Source of the DNA: Nitrospirillum viridazoti CBAmc
GTDB taxonomy: Bacteria; Pseudomonadota; Alphaproteobacteria; Azospirillales; Azospirillaceae
Direction: 5' to 3'
Assembly: GCF_000730165.1 (NCBI RefSeq)
Contig: NZ_CP022110.1
Coordinates: 798,501 to 862,500, forward strand
Length of the DNA stretch: 64,000 nucleotides
The position numbers and the translations under genes are program-made. The notes under the pieces were generated by a model, which saw nothing but the letters and a program-made list of their open reading frames with translations, did no database searches and was not told the origin of the DNA. Positions 1 through 7,721 of the stretch are shown piece after piece; position 1 is the first letter of the stretch; each line of letters starts with the position of its first letter.

Positions 1-661
1 TGTCCACCTCGCCCGTCAGCGACAGGGCGCGGCCCAGGAACAGGTCACGGCCGGTGTCCGTCACCGGCGGGGCGCGGCGGAAGGCGGCGATGAAGGGGGC
101 GATGATCTGTTTGGTGCGTTCCTTGTCGCCCAGGTGGTAATGGGCGACCGCCAGCGACAGCCAATCCCAGCGCGGGGCGGTGATGGGATAGTCCACCGGC
201 TGGATCAGCCCTTCGATACGGTAGAGGAAACAGCCCGTGGACTGGGCATCGTTGCAGGCCAGGCTGCGGATGCGGGACTTGAAGTCGTTGTAGTCGAAGT
301 CGCCCACGAACTGATTGGTGGACAGCTGCACCGCCAGGGGGCTTTCCGGGCTTTGCACCAGGATGTTGGACAGGAGCTTGTCCGCCTGCAGCAGCAGCTT
401 GGTCTGCTCCTGCAAATCATAGCTCTGGTCGGCCTTCTTGATGGACTCCATCGCCTGGACGAACTGGCGGTTGGCCATGGCCTGGGCGTCGGGCAGGGTC
501 TGGTTGCCAGCCAGCCCGGGAATGGGCTGTGCGCCGGCCGGCGCCCCCGGCGTCAGGGCCAGCGCCAGGGCCAGGACGGGAAGAGCCAGGACACGACCCA
601 GGGCCAGGAAGCGACCCAGAGGACCAACAGCACCCACGGCAACACGCTCAACGACGGACAT
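1..661 (-). CDS. exported protein of unknown function, 3' part beyond the window
   Basis: The reading frame starts at the ATG complementary to 659-661 and stays open to base 1, so at least 220 residues are visible and the C-terminus is missing. Residues 1 to about 45 form a long signal peptide: a short charged start, an Ala/Leu-rich core and a likely cleavage after APAGA. The mature part is helical and rich in Ala, Gln and Leu, with an isolated Cys pair near residues 134-142. The phrase with SLAVAHYHLGDKERT suggests a TPR-like helical pair, but I do not recognise the family. The start overlaps the end of the upstream BON lipoprotein gene by 14 bases, which implies co-transcription and a shared envelope role. 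Confidence 0.7.
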   Translation of the reverse strand, partial: MSVVERVAVGAVGPLGRFLALGRVLALPVLALALALTPGAPAGAQPIPGLAGNQTLPDAQAMANRQFVQAMESIKKADQSYDLQEQTKLLLQADKLLSNILVQSPESPLAVQLSTNQFVGDFDYNDFKSRIRSLACNDAQSTGCFLYRIEGLIQPVDYPITAPRWDWLSLAVAHYHLGDKERTKQIIAPFIAAFRRAPPVTDTGRDLFLGRALSLTGEVD

Positions 662-1247
662 AATTCACAACCTGGCGGACGCGGGGCAGTTCGCGGGCGT
701 GCTGCAGCACGGCCTCAAGCTCCACCCCACTACGGGCGACGCCCATGATGTAGACCACCTGGTTGACGGTTTCGATGCTGTAGTTGCTGGATCTGACCTG
801 CCCGTCCAGCAGCAGGGCCGCCCACAGCTTGGTGTTGATCCAGGCATCGGTGGCGCTGTCGGAGAGGCTGCTTTCGTCCGCGATCTTGATTTCATTCAAA
901 ACTTTGCGCACGCCGTCGGCCTGCCAGGCCAGGCGCACCGCGTCCACCCGCATATCAGGGTCGCGGGCGTTGCCGGTCAGCAGCACCTCGCCCCGGTCGA
1001 CCGTGACGTTCAGGCGGCTGTTCATCTCCGGGCTTTTTTCCTTCCAAAGCCGGTGAATCTGCTCATCGATCTGGCCATCGGGCACGGCGGGCGCCTCGGC
1101 GGCGGCCTCCGCCCGCTGGCGCGCCAGTTCGGGCGATTCGCGGCCCGGGGACTGGCACCCGGCCAGAAGCGCGCCCATGCCCGCCAACAGCAGAAGAAGG
1201 GGGCCGGTGACGGGGCGGCGCTGGCCGATGATGGTCGCGGAGGTCAT
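648..1247 (-). CDS. BON-domain lipoprotein
   Basis: A 199-residue protein with a lipoprotein signal: a hydrophobic run of Leu/Gly from about residue 15 followed by the lipobox LLAGC, with Cys31 the likely lipidation site. Residues about 60-125 and 130-198 look like two BON modules, the first with the typical pattern of a short helix then DRGEVLLTGNA, and the second with VNQVVYIMGVARS. This is the arrangement of the OsmY/YraP (DolP) family, which associates with phospholipids in the periplasm or outer membrane. Its stop overlaps the next gene's start by 14 bases, so the two form an operon. The envelope location follows from the lipobox; the specific role is unknown. Confidence 0.85.
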   Translation of the reverse strand: MTSATIIGQRRPVTGPLLLLLAGMGALLAGCQSPGRESPELARQRAEAAAEAPAVPDGQIDEQIHRLWKEKSPEMNSRLNVTVDRGEVLLTGNARDPDMRVDAVRLAWQADGVRKVLNEIKIADESSLSDSATDAWINTKLWAALLLDGQVRSSNYSIETVNQVVYIMGVARSGVELEAVLQHARELPRVRQVVNYVRR

Positions 1248-1304
1248 GAACGATGCCCTGGTCCCTGTTTTTCAGAAATTCGCGGCGGCAGGCTATGGCG
1301 GAAA

Positions 1305-2111
1305 TCAGGCGAAAGTAGGGGAGGCGAGCAGCGTCGCCAATTCCCGCGCGAGGATGCCGGCGATGCGTTTGCGCTGGGTGGGGTCGCGCAGCAGCGCCTC
1401 GTCCTGGCGGTTGGACAGGAATCCGGTCTCCACCAGCACGGACGGGATGTCCGGCGCCTTCAGCACCACGAAGTTGGCGGAGCGCATGGGGTTTTCCAGC
1501 AGACGCAGGTCACGCCCCGCCCCGTGCACGATGCCTTGGCGCGCCGCCAGTGACGCCGCTTTGGTGCGGCGGGTGGCCAGATCCATCAGGATATCGGCCA
1601 CCACCGGCTTGGTGTGCTTCAGGTCCAGGCCCAGGCGGTCGGCGTAGTTTTCCTTGTCGGCCAGCGCCTGGGAAAACGCGTCCGACGCCTTTTCCGACAG
1701 GGTGTAGGCCGACAGGCCGCGCGCGTTGGCGTTGGGGGCGCTGTCGGCGTGGATGGACAGGAACAGGTCGGCCTTGGCCTCACGCGCCACGTCCACCCGC
1801 TCCCCCAACTCCAGGAAATGATCGTCTTCCCGGGTCAGGCCGGCATTCAGGCCCTGGGTCTTACGCAACTGCAGGGCCAGTTCCTTGGCCAGGTCCAGCG
1901 TCACGTCCTTCTCATAGGTGCCTTCGTGGCCGATGGCGCCGGGGTCCTTGCCGCCGTGGCCGGGATCGATCATCACCAACCGGGGGGCCCGCAGCGCGGT
2001 GGGACGCGCGGCCACGTTGATCAGATGCTCGGCCTGTCCCGGGCGGACAAGGCCGCCGACGCCCAGGAACGGTATTCCGACGGCAAGCCGGAGGATGGCC
2101 CTGCGATCCAT
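1305..2111 (-). CDS. N-acetylmuramoyl-L-alanine amidase (Amidase_3)
   Basis: This 268-residue zinc amidase would cut the bond between MurNAc and the stem peptide during cell separation or murein turnover. The zinc ligands are visible as His52 in DPGHGG, Glu67 and His121 in SIHADS, and the catalytic Glu228 lies in VETGFLSN. The N-terminus has an Arg-Arg pair before a hydrophobic segment (DRRAILRLAVG), which fits Tat export, as known for E. coli AmiA and AmiC. I chose the ATG at 2111 because it begins exactly at this signal. The frame continues upstream to 2381, but that extension has no signal character. It sits 57 bases downstream of the BON gene on the same strand and could share its transcript. 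Confidence 0.88.
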   Translation of the reverse strand: MDRRAILRLAVGIPFLGVGGLVRPGQAEHLINVAARPTALRAPRLVMIDPGHGGKDPGAIGHEGTYEKDVTLDLAKELALQLRKTQGLNAGLTREDDHFLELGERVDVAREAKADLFLSIHADSAPNANARGLSAYTLSEKASDAFSQALADKENYADRLGLDLKHTKPVVADILMDLATRRTKAASLAARQGIVHGAGRDLRLLENPMRSANFVVLKAPDIPSVLVETGFLSNRQDEALLRDPTQRKRIAGILARELATLLASPTFA

Positions 2112-2461
2112 GAGACTAAATCCGCCCGAATGAACTGCTTGAGAATCGTGCTTTGGCGTGCGGTGCCGTTCCGCGACGCAACCATGCGATGCATGCGCCG
2201 CGCCCGGAAAGCCCGGACCTTTCCGCATGCGGTATGTTTGACCCGCACTATGCCGTATCGCAACAAAATCTTGGGGGGAGGCTATAGAAACATGGGCAGG
2301 TGTTGCGGCCGGATGACGGCCTTGGCCGGCCCCAAGCCACCGCATGCCCCCCGCCGGCGCCCCGGGGGTGTGCCCCGTCAAAGGGGCGTGCTAGAACCGG
2401 GGAAGGCGCGCCGTCCGTGCGGCGCCGTTTCATCATCGTTCATTGCGGGAGCCTGACTGCC
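2112..2461. other. 350-base divergent intergenic region, no gene seen
   Basis: The region separates the amidase (minus) from yajQ (plus). Both strands have open frames, but none has protein-like composition or a good ribosome site. There is a short hairpin-forming pair GGAAAG/CTTTCC near 2205-2222 and a TATAGA box near 2283 that could serve a plus-strand promoter, without a convincing -35. Both flanking promoters must lie here. Confidence 0.5.
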
Positions 2462-2947
2462 ATGCCGTCCTTCGACATCGTTTCCAAGACCGACAAAGCC
2501 GAGGTGGACAACGCCGTGGCGGGCGTGGTGCGGGAACTTGGCCAGCGCTTCGACTTCAAGGGCGCCAAGTGCACCATCGAGCACAAGGACGACGTCATCA
2601 CCATCGTGGCCGATGACGCGCCCAAGCTGTCCCAGATGCAGGAAATGCTGAAGGTGCATCTGACCCGGCGCAAGCTGGACGTGGGCTGCCTGGACTGGGG
2701 CGACGATCAGCGCGCCGCCGGCGACGCCCGCCGCCAGGAGGTCAAGGTGAAGCAGGGCATCGACAAGGAACTGGCCAAGACCATCGTCAAGGCCATCAAG
2801 GACAGCAAGATGAAGGTCCAGGCCGCCATCCAGGGCGATGAGCTGCGTGTCACCGGCAAGAAGATCGACGACCTTCAGGACGCCATTCGCCTGGTGAAGG
2901 GGCTCAAGATCGAGCAGCCGCTGCAATACGAGAACTTCCGGGACTGA
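2462..2947 (+). CDS. yajQ: YajQ-family nucleotide-binding protein
   Basis: The 161-residue product matches the usual length of YajQ proteins. It begins with the family signature MPSFDIVSK and contains RFDFKG near residue 32. The repeated segments VKQGIDKELAKTIVK and IKDSKMKVQA are typical of the two ferredoxin-like halves. YajQ proteins bind nucleotides or RNA, and some bind cyclic di-GMP (shown for Xanthomonas and Pseudomonas members). Whether this one does is inference. The ATG at 2462 follows a GGGAG-type ribosome site. The last 44 bases overlap the 3' end of the convergent histidine kinase gene. Confidence 0.9.
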   Translation: MPSFDIVSKTDKAEVDNAVAGVVRELGQRFDFKGAKCTIEHKDDVITIVADDAPKLSQMQEMLKVHLTRRKLDVGCLDWGDDQRAAGDARRQEVKVKQGIDKELAKTIVKAIKDSKMKVQAAIQGDELRVTGKKIDDLQDAIRLVKGLKIEQPLQYENFRD

Positions 2948-4769
2948 TCCCGGGGGACGGCGGAGCGGGCGCGCGGCCCTGGCCGGCGCCTGTGCCGTCC
3001 TGCCCCGTGCCGTTCTGAAGGGCGTCCACCACCAGGCGCTGCAGGCGGGGCGGGGCGATGGGCTTGTGCACGACCACGACGCCGGCGGCGGTGGCTTGCT
3101 CCATCAGTTGGGGATCGGTGTCGCCCGTCACCAGCATGCCGCCGACATCCCCGCCATAGCGCTTGCGGATCTCGGCGATGACGTCCATGCCGCGCCGGTT
3201 GCCCGGTAGGCGGTTGTCGGAAATGACCAGGCGCGGGGTCGCGTCCGTCTTGTCCAGCCCTTCGAAAAGCGCTTCGGGCGTGGATGCCGCCAGGGGGACG
3301 CAGCCCCAATCCTCCACCATGGCCTCCAGCGCCGCCAACTGCAGCGGGTCATCTTCCAGCAGGGCCACCAACACGCCGCTGGGCGGCTGGTCCTTCGATG
3401 GCTCCTTCACCGGCGGTTCCGCGGTGCCGGGCTCCTTCACTTCCGGATGCTGGGCCGGGCCGGGCGGGGGTTCCTTGACCGGTTCGGTCGCGGGGCCGGC
3501 CGCCGCCGGACGCACCTCGGTTACCAGGATCGGGCGGGGTGCCGGCGCCCGCACCGTTTCGGCCAGTGGCAGGGTGATGGTGAAGCCGGACCCCCGGTTC
3601 GGGGTGGAGACGACGGTGACCGTCAGGCCCAGCAGGGTGGCCGTCTTCTTGACGATGGCCAGGCCCAGGCCCAGGCCGTGCTGTGCGTCGCGCTTGGCTT
3701 GCCCGCTCTGGGCGGTCGGCGTGCCGGCGGCGGTCTCGCCGCGGTAGAACTCGTCGAAGATGAAGGGCAACTGGTCGGCCGGGATGCCGCAGCCGGTGTC
3801 CCATACCTGCAGCTGCGCCGTGGTGCCCCGGCGCCGGCAGCCGATGAGGATCCCGCCCTTGCGGGTGTGGCGCACGGCATTGACGATCAGGTTGCGCACC
3901 ATGCGGTCCAGCAGGACGGGGTCGCTGTTGACCTGGGCGGTGGTGGGGACATAGCGCAGTTTGACGCCATTGGCGGCCGCCAGCGGCCGGAACTCACCCG
4001 CCAGCCGTTCCATCACCGTTGACAGGGCGAAGCGCGTGGGCGTGGGCGTGACGGTCGCGGCCTCCAGCGCGGAGATCTGCACCAGGGCGTTCAGCAAATC
4101 CTCGGTGGCGTCCAGCGACTCCGTCAGCTTGGTCGCGAGGTCGCGCTGGGGATCGTCGGTGAGGCGCGTTTCCAGCAGATGCAGGAACAGGCGCATGGCC
4201 TGGAAGGGCTGGCGCAGATCGTGGCTGGCGGCGGCCAGGAAGCGCGATTTGGCGCGGTTGGCCCGTTCCGCTTCCGCCTTCACCGCCTGCGCCTCGGCCA
4301 AGGCCACGGCGCCGCGGCGCGCCGTTTCCACCGTGATGTCCAGGCCCAGGCCGACGATGCCGGTGATTCTGCCGTCCGGCTCGCGGTGGGGCTCCAGCAC
4401 CAGGTCGTACAGCCGGCTTTCCGTCTCTCCCGGGATTTCCAGGCGGAACATGTGCCGCTCACCCCGGCCGGTTTCCAGGATGCGGCCTTTGATGGCGTGC
4501 AGGGTGGTGAAACCCTCCGCGCTCTTGCCGCGGCCATTGCGGATGTCCAGATCGGTCAGGCCCAGCACGCCGGGGCCGAAGGCCGCTACGGGCCCCTTGG
4601 CCCAGACGTAGCGAAGATCGTTGTCCTGCACGAACGCCAGCAGGGGGGCAGGGGCCGACAGGCGGTTCAGCAGGGCGTTTTCCGCTTTCAGGGCGGCGTT
4701 TTCCGCGCGCAGGCGGGCCAATTCTTCCCGCTGCTCTCCCTGCTCCCGGCCCAGAATTCTATTTAACAT
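2904..4769 (-). CDS. hybrid sensor histidine kinase with C-terminal receiver
   Basis: A soluble 621-residue kinase with no membrane segment. Residues 5-35 form a coiled coil, 40-145 a PAS-like sensor, and 172-235 the dimerisation and phosphotransfer domain with His183 in ASHDLRQP. Residues 255-402 hold the ATPase domain, with N-box Asn293/Asn297, DTGCGIP at 324-330 and a GLGLGL box at 366-370. A Pro/Glu-rich linker (410-463) leads to a receiver (465-585) with Asp472/Asp473, phospho-acceptor Asp518 and Lys569. The ASHDLRQPL-type H-box is shared with cytosolic hybrid kinases lacking a transmembrane sensor. The last 35 residues are Gly/Pro-rich and lie over the convergent yajQ end, so the true family core ends near residue 586. 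No cognate regulator gene is adjacent. Confidence 0.9.
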   Translation of the reverse strand: MLNRILGREQGEQREELARLRAENAALKAENALLNRLSAPAPLLAFVQDNDLRYVWAKGPVAAFGPGVLGLTDLDIRNGRGKSAEGFTTLHAIKGRILETGRGERHMFRLEIPGETESRLYDLVLEPHREPDGRITGIVGLGLDITVETARRGAVALAEAQAVKAEAERANRAKSRFLAAASHDLRQPFQAMRLFLHLLETRLTDDPQRDLATKLTESLDATEDLLNALVQISALEAATVTPTPTRFALSTVMERLAGEFRPLAAANGVKLRYVPTTAQVNSDPVLLDRMVRNLIVNAVRHTRKGGILIGCRRRGTTAQLQVWDTGCGIPADQLPFIFDEFYRGETAAGTPTAQSGQAKRDAQHGLGLGLAIVKKTATLLGLTVTVVSTPNRGSGFTITLPLAETVRAPAPRPILVTEVRPAAAGPATEPVKEPPPGPAQHPEVKEPGTAEPPVKEPSKDQPPSGVLVALLEDDPLQLAALEAMVEDWGCVPLAASTPEALFEGLDKTDATPRLVISDNRLPGNRRGMDVIAEIRKRYGGDVGGMLVTGDTDPQLMEQATAAGVVVVHKPIAPPRLQRLVVDALQNGTGQDGTGAGQGRAPAPPSPGISPGSSRIAAAARS

Positions 4770-4941
4770 GGCCCCAACCAGACGTTTTACTTGGCAGGCC
4801 CCGAGTTAATCCTCTTTTAGGCCAAAAGCGAAGTGCGCCCTTGGGCGTAGGCCCCCAGGGGGAGGCCGTTCGACAGAGGGGCGGGGACGGCGCCAAAGGG
4901 GAGGGTATCCCCTCATAAGCCATTGGTGCGCATTGCTTTCC

Positions 4942-5943
4942 CTATCCCCATAAGACAGGGGACGGCGGGTCGGCGGTGGCACCCTCGTAGCGAAGGCCGG
5001 GCATTCGGTCGCGGGCCAGGAGCAGGGGCCCGTCCAGGTCGACGAAGGCCGCCCCCTGGGCCAGCAGGTGGGCGGGAGCCATGGACAGCGAGGTCGCCAC
5101 CATGCAGCCCACCATGACGCGCAGGCCCGCCGCCTCGCAGGCCGCTTTCAGGGCCAGCGCCTCGGTCAGGCCGCCGGTCTTGTCCAGCTTGATGTTGGCC
5201 ACCTGGTAGCGGCCGACGAGGGCGCCAAGACTGTCCAGCCCGTGCACCGATTCATCGGCGCCCAGGGGGATGGGGCACTGATACCCCGCCAGGTCGGCAT
5301 CGCGGCCGGCTGGCAGGGGCTGTTCCAGCAGCTCCACCCCCAGGGACGCCAGCGCCGGGGCGTAGCGGTCCAGTTGCTCCAGGCTCCAGCCCTCGTTGGC
5401 GTCCGCGATCAGGCGGGCATGGGGCGCGTTCTCACGAACAGCGGCCACCCGGTCCAGGTCGCCCTCGCCGGTCAGCTTCAGCTTCAGCAAAGGGCAATGG
5501 GCGGCGGCGCGGGCGGCGGCGGCCATGGCTTCCGGCGTGTCCACCGATAGGGTGAAGGCGGTGGCGAGCGGCCCCGGGGCTGCCGCCAGGCCGGCCAGGC
5601 GCCAGGCGGGGATGCCCGTGCGCTTGGCCTCCAGATCCCATAGGGCACAGTCCAGGGCGTTGCGCGCCGCCCCCGGGGGCAGCAGGCGCTGCAGGTCGGC
5701 GCGGGTCAGGCCGGCGGCCACGGCGGGCGCCAGCGCCTCCAGGTCCGCCACCACGCCGGCCACCGTTTCGCCGTAGCGGGCATAGGGCACGCATTCACCC
5801 CGGCCCGTGGCCGCCCCGTCCGTCACCTCCGCCACCACCACGTGCGCCTCGGTCTTGGCGCCGCGCGAGATGCGGAAGGTACCGCGGATGGGGAAGGTCT
5901 CGGCACGGACGGTCAGCAACGAGGGCATTGGGGAAGAGGGCAT
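4942..5943 (-). CDS. L-Ala-D/L-Glu (dipeptide) epimerase, enolase superfamily
   Basis: A 333-residue enolase-superfamily enzyme. The catalytic set is visible: KLK with Lys154 and Lys156, metal ligands Asp181 (IADAN), Glu207 (LLEQPL) and Asp230 (GADES), and Lys252/Lys255 in IKLDK. The C-terminal DLDGP resembles the Asp-x-Asp motif that binds the dipeptide amino group in Ala-Glu epimerases, which points to recycling of murein peptides. I chose the ATG at 5943, with AAGG nine bases upstream, over the internal ATG at 5928. It lies 172 bases downstream of the histidine kinase start on the same strand, and diverges from a membrane protein gene. Confidence 0.87.
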   Translation of the reverse strand: MPSSPMPSLLTVRAETFPIRGTFRISRGAKTEAHVVVAEVTDGAATGRGECVPYARYGETVAGVVADLEALAPAVAAGLTRADLQRLLPPGAARNALDCALWDLEAKRTGIPAWRLAGLAAAPGPLATAFTLSVDTPEAMAAAARAAAHCPLLKLKLTGEGDLDRVAAVRENAPHARLIADANEGWSLEQLDRYAPALASLGVELLEQPLPAGRDADLAGYQCPIPLGADESVHGLDSLGALVGRYQVANIKLDKTGGLTEALALKAACEAAGLRVMVGCMVATSLSMAPAHLLAQGAAFVDLDGPLLLARDRMPGLRYEGATADPPSPVLWG

Positions 5944-6066
5944 TGGGATAGACCTTGAGGAAAAGGCGCCGCCGCCGGCGGGGCGCGGCAACATAACGCT
6001 TCGCCACAACCGGCGCGATCCGGCATTCTCCGGGGCGGCGGGACGGTAGTCGAGGGTTGGCTGGTT

Positions 6067-6891
6067 ATGGAGGACGTGCGGCGCAAGCCGATGGTGTGGC
6101 ATGAGGCGGCGGCCGCGTTCCGCGAGGTGCTGTCCGATCCCGGGCGCACCGTGCGTTTCGCCGGCATGCCGGCCCTGGTGATGATGGTCCTCTATATCAT
6201 CCTGGCGCTGACCCACCCCCGGCCGGTGGACCCCGCGCTGGAGGAGGCGTGGGAGGCGGAGGTCCTGCCCTTCCATCTCATTCCTATGGCCTTCAACGCC
6301 TGGTTCTTCATCCGCATGCAGGTTTGGTGGGCGCGTTGGGTGTTGCAGGCCGATGACGGTGTCGGCTTCCTCAGCCCCAGCCTGGGCCGGCGGGAACTGG
6401 CTTATCTGGGGTGGATGCTGGCGGCCATGGTCAGCGCCCTGCCGGTGCTGGTCTTCCTGCTGCCCTCCTTGCGTCTGCTGGATGGCGCCCTGGTGGCGCT
6501 GGGCATGGAGATGCCGGAATCGGTGGCGGGCGGCCTGTTCGTGCTGGTGGCCCTGCCGCTGGTGCTGATCATGATGGGCATTTTCGGCCGCCTCATGGTG
6601 GGGGTGGTGCCGCTGGCGGTGGGTGGTGCCGCCTCTTTCCGCCTGGGTTGGATCGCCACCCGCGGCCTGTCCGTACGGCTGACGGCACTCAGCCTGCTGA
6701 CGGTGCTGCCCGCCTTCGTGACCCCCCTGTTCAGCCGCCTGACCGATCCGGTGGAGATCGCCGCCAGCTATGTCGTCAGCGTCGGCCTTTATGGCGTGGG
6801 CTGGGGGGCCTACGCTGTAATGCTGGCCCGTTTCTACGGTCTGACCTTGGGCCGCACCCGCCGGCACACCGTCATGGTGCCCTCATCCTAA
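6067..6891 (+). CDS. multi-pass inner-membrane protein of unknown function
   Basis: A 274-residue protein with about six hydrophobic segments, near residues 34-50, 72-90, 115-138, 155-185, 188-205, 213-232 and 240-260 (some may pair). The N-terminal 25 residues and the C-terminal tail are charged, with Arg-rich loops on the presumed cytoplasmic side. I do not recognise a family signature. It resembles the many alphaproteobacterial membrane proteins annotated only as hypothetical. It diverges from the dipeptide epimerase with 123 bases between, and no partner gene suggests a substrate. Confidence 0.75.
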   Translation: MEDVRRKPMVWHEAAAAFREVLSDPGRTVRFAGMPALVMMVLYIILALTHPRPVDPALEEAWEAEVLPFHLIPMAFNAWFFIRMQVWWARWVLQADDGVGFLSPSLGRRELAYLGWMLAAMVSALPVLVFLLPSLRLLDGALVALGMEMPESVAGGLFVLVALPLVLIMMGIFGRLMVGVVPLAVGGAASFRLGWIATRGLSVRLTALSLLTVLPAFVTPLFSRLTDPVEIAASYVVSVGLYGVGWGAYAVMLARFYGLTLGRTRRHTVMVPSS

Positions 6892-6915
6892 GGGGCGGTT
6901 TCTGCCGGGGCGGTA

Positions 6916-6964
6916 TTTCCCATAGGTAGAAAATGCCGGGCATAAATTTCCTATTGCGGGAAAA
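6916..6964 (+). promoter_or_regulatory. two near-identical upstream activator-like sites
   Basis: Two 18-base copies of TTTCCNATNGNNNGAAAA occupy 6916-6933 and 6947-6964 and agree at 13 of 18 positions. Each is an imperfect inverted repeat (TTTCC facing GAAA). Their starts are 31 bases apart, about three helical turns, so bound dimers would sit on the same DNA face. They end 41 bases before the sigma-54 element at 7005, a usual distance for enhancer-binding-protein sites. The activator is not known. The sequence is not the NtrC or NifA consensus. Confidence 0.55.
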
Positions 6965-7004
6965 TTCTGCCCGAAACGCCTGGGTTTGGCAGTTCTGCAA
7001 TCAT

Positions 7005-7020
7005 CGGCACGATGGTTGCG
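7005..7020 (+). promoter_or_regulatory. sigma-54 (RpoN) promoter
   Basis: The bases CGGCACG-ATGG-TTGC fit the -24/-12 consensus TGGCACG-N4-TTGC with one mismatch. The invariant GG (7006-7007) and GC (7018-7019) are separated by exactly ten bases. Transcription would begin near 7030, leaving a short leader to the ATG at 7058. The paired activator-like sites upstream strengthen the call. Confidence 0.7.
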
Positions 7021-7057
7021 TTCGTGCGCACACCTTCTTCTTGGGAGTGCGTCACCC

Positions 7058-7585
7058 ATGTCCATCAGCAACATCAGCAATTCCCCCCTCACGCCCACGC
7101 AGCCCGGCGTGAGCGGCCCGGCCGGGGCCCCGGCCGACCCGTCGGCCAGCTTCAGCAGCCTGCTCGGCGACGGGAACACCGAGACCGATTCCCTGAGCGT
7201 GAGCCTTCCCAATGGCTTCTCTGTCGGAATCGCGCATATCGGCGGCGGTTTCAGCGGGTTCAGCGCCCAAATGCTCAGTTCGCTGGAAGACATGGTGAAG
7301 GCGTTCAGCAAGGTGGACATCCAGGACGGCGCGCAGCCGTCGAAGCAGGCGTCCGCCGATCCGGCCTCGGGTGGTGGCGCACAACAGTCCCGCACGCTCG
7401 ACACCTTCCATGCCGACCTGCCCGACGGCACCTCCATCGAGGTCCGCCATGGCGGGCCTGAGGGGGAGAACAACCCCACCGCCATGGATGCCATGATGGA
7501 GGCCGTTCAGTCCTTGATGAGCGATCTCGCTGGCGCCGCCACCCAGACCAAGGGCGTCGCCCCCTCGCTGCTCAACCAGGCCTAG
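7058..7585 (+). CDS. small Ser/Gly/Pro-rich protein of unknown function
   Basis: A 175-residue protein that I do not recognise. It has no signal peptide. The first 45 residues are Ser/Pro-rich and probably disordered, residues 60-72 contain a beta-like stretch (SVSLPNGFSVGIAHIG), and the end has a Met/Ala-rich helix (MDAMMEAVQSLMSDL). The start at 7058 has GGGAG ten bases upstream; an earlier in-frame ATG at 6986 lies inside the promoter and is rejected. The sigma-54 promoter and twin upstream sites imply expression only under a specific activator, such as nitrogen, motility or stress control. A role as a secreted or flagellum-related protein is possible but unsupported. Confidence 0.75.
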   Translation: MSISNISNSPLTPTQPGVSGPAGAPADPSASFSSLLGDGNTETDSLSVSLPNGFSVGIAHIGGGFSGFSAQMLSSLEDMVKAFSKVDIQDGAQPSKQASADPASGGGAQQSRTLDTFHADLPDGTSIEVRHGGPEGENNPTAMDAMMEAVQSLMSDLAGAATQTKGVAPSLLNQA

Positions 7586-7675
7586 GCCTGGGAGAGGTCA
7601 CCGGCACCCGCTTTCCCGAGCGAAGCGACAATCCCGGGACGGTGGGCGCCGGAACTTTCTGAAAAGCGAGCGATC

Positions 7676-7712
7676 AGCCAGGGCCCCGGAAGGGGCCGCT
7701 GGCGCTTGAAAG
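7676..7712. repeat. dispersed hairpin element, copy 1
   Basis: Reads AGCCAG, then stem GGCCCC, loop GGAA, stem GGGGCC, G, then CTGGCGCTTGA. It is a divergent copy of the element at 19783, 48188 and 52167. The inner six-base stem differs from the other copies but remains fully paired. It lies between convergent genes and ends nine bases from the TAG stop of the minus-strand FG-GAP gene. Confidence 0.6.
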
Positions 7713-7721
7713 CAACGAAAG

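Noticed and set aside
6971-6997. TTGGCA...TGC as a second sigma-54 promoter
   Set aside because: The spacing between GG and GC is seven bases instead of ten.
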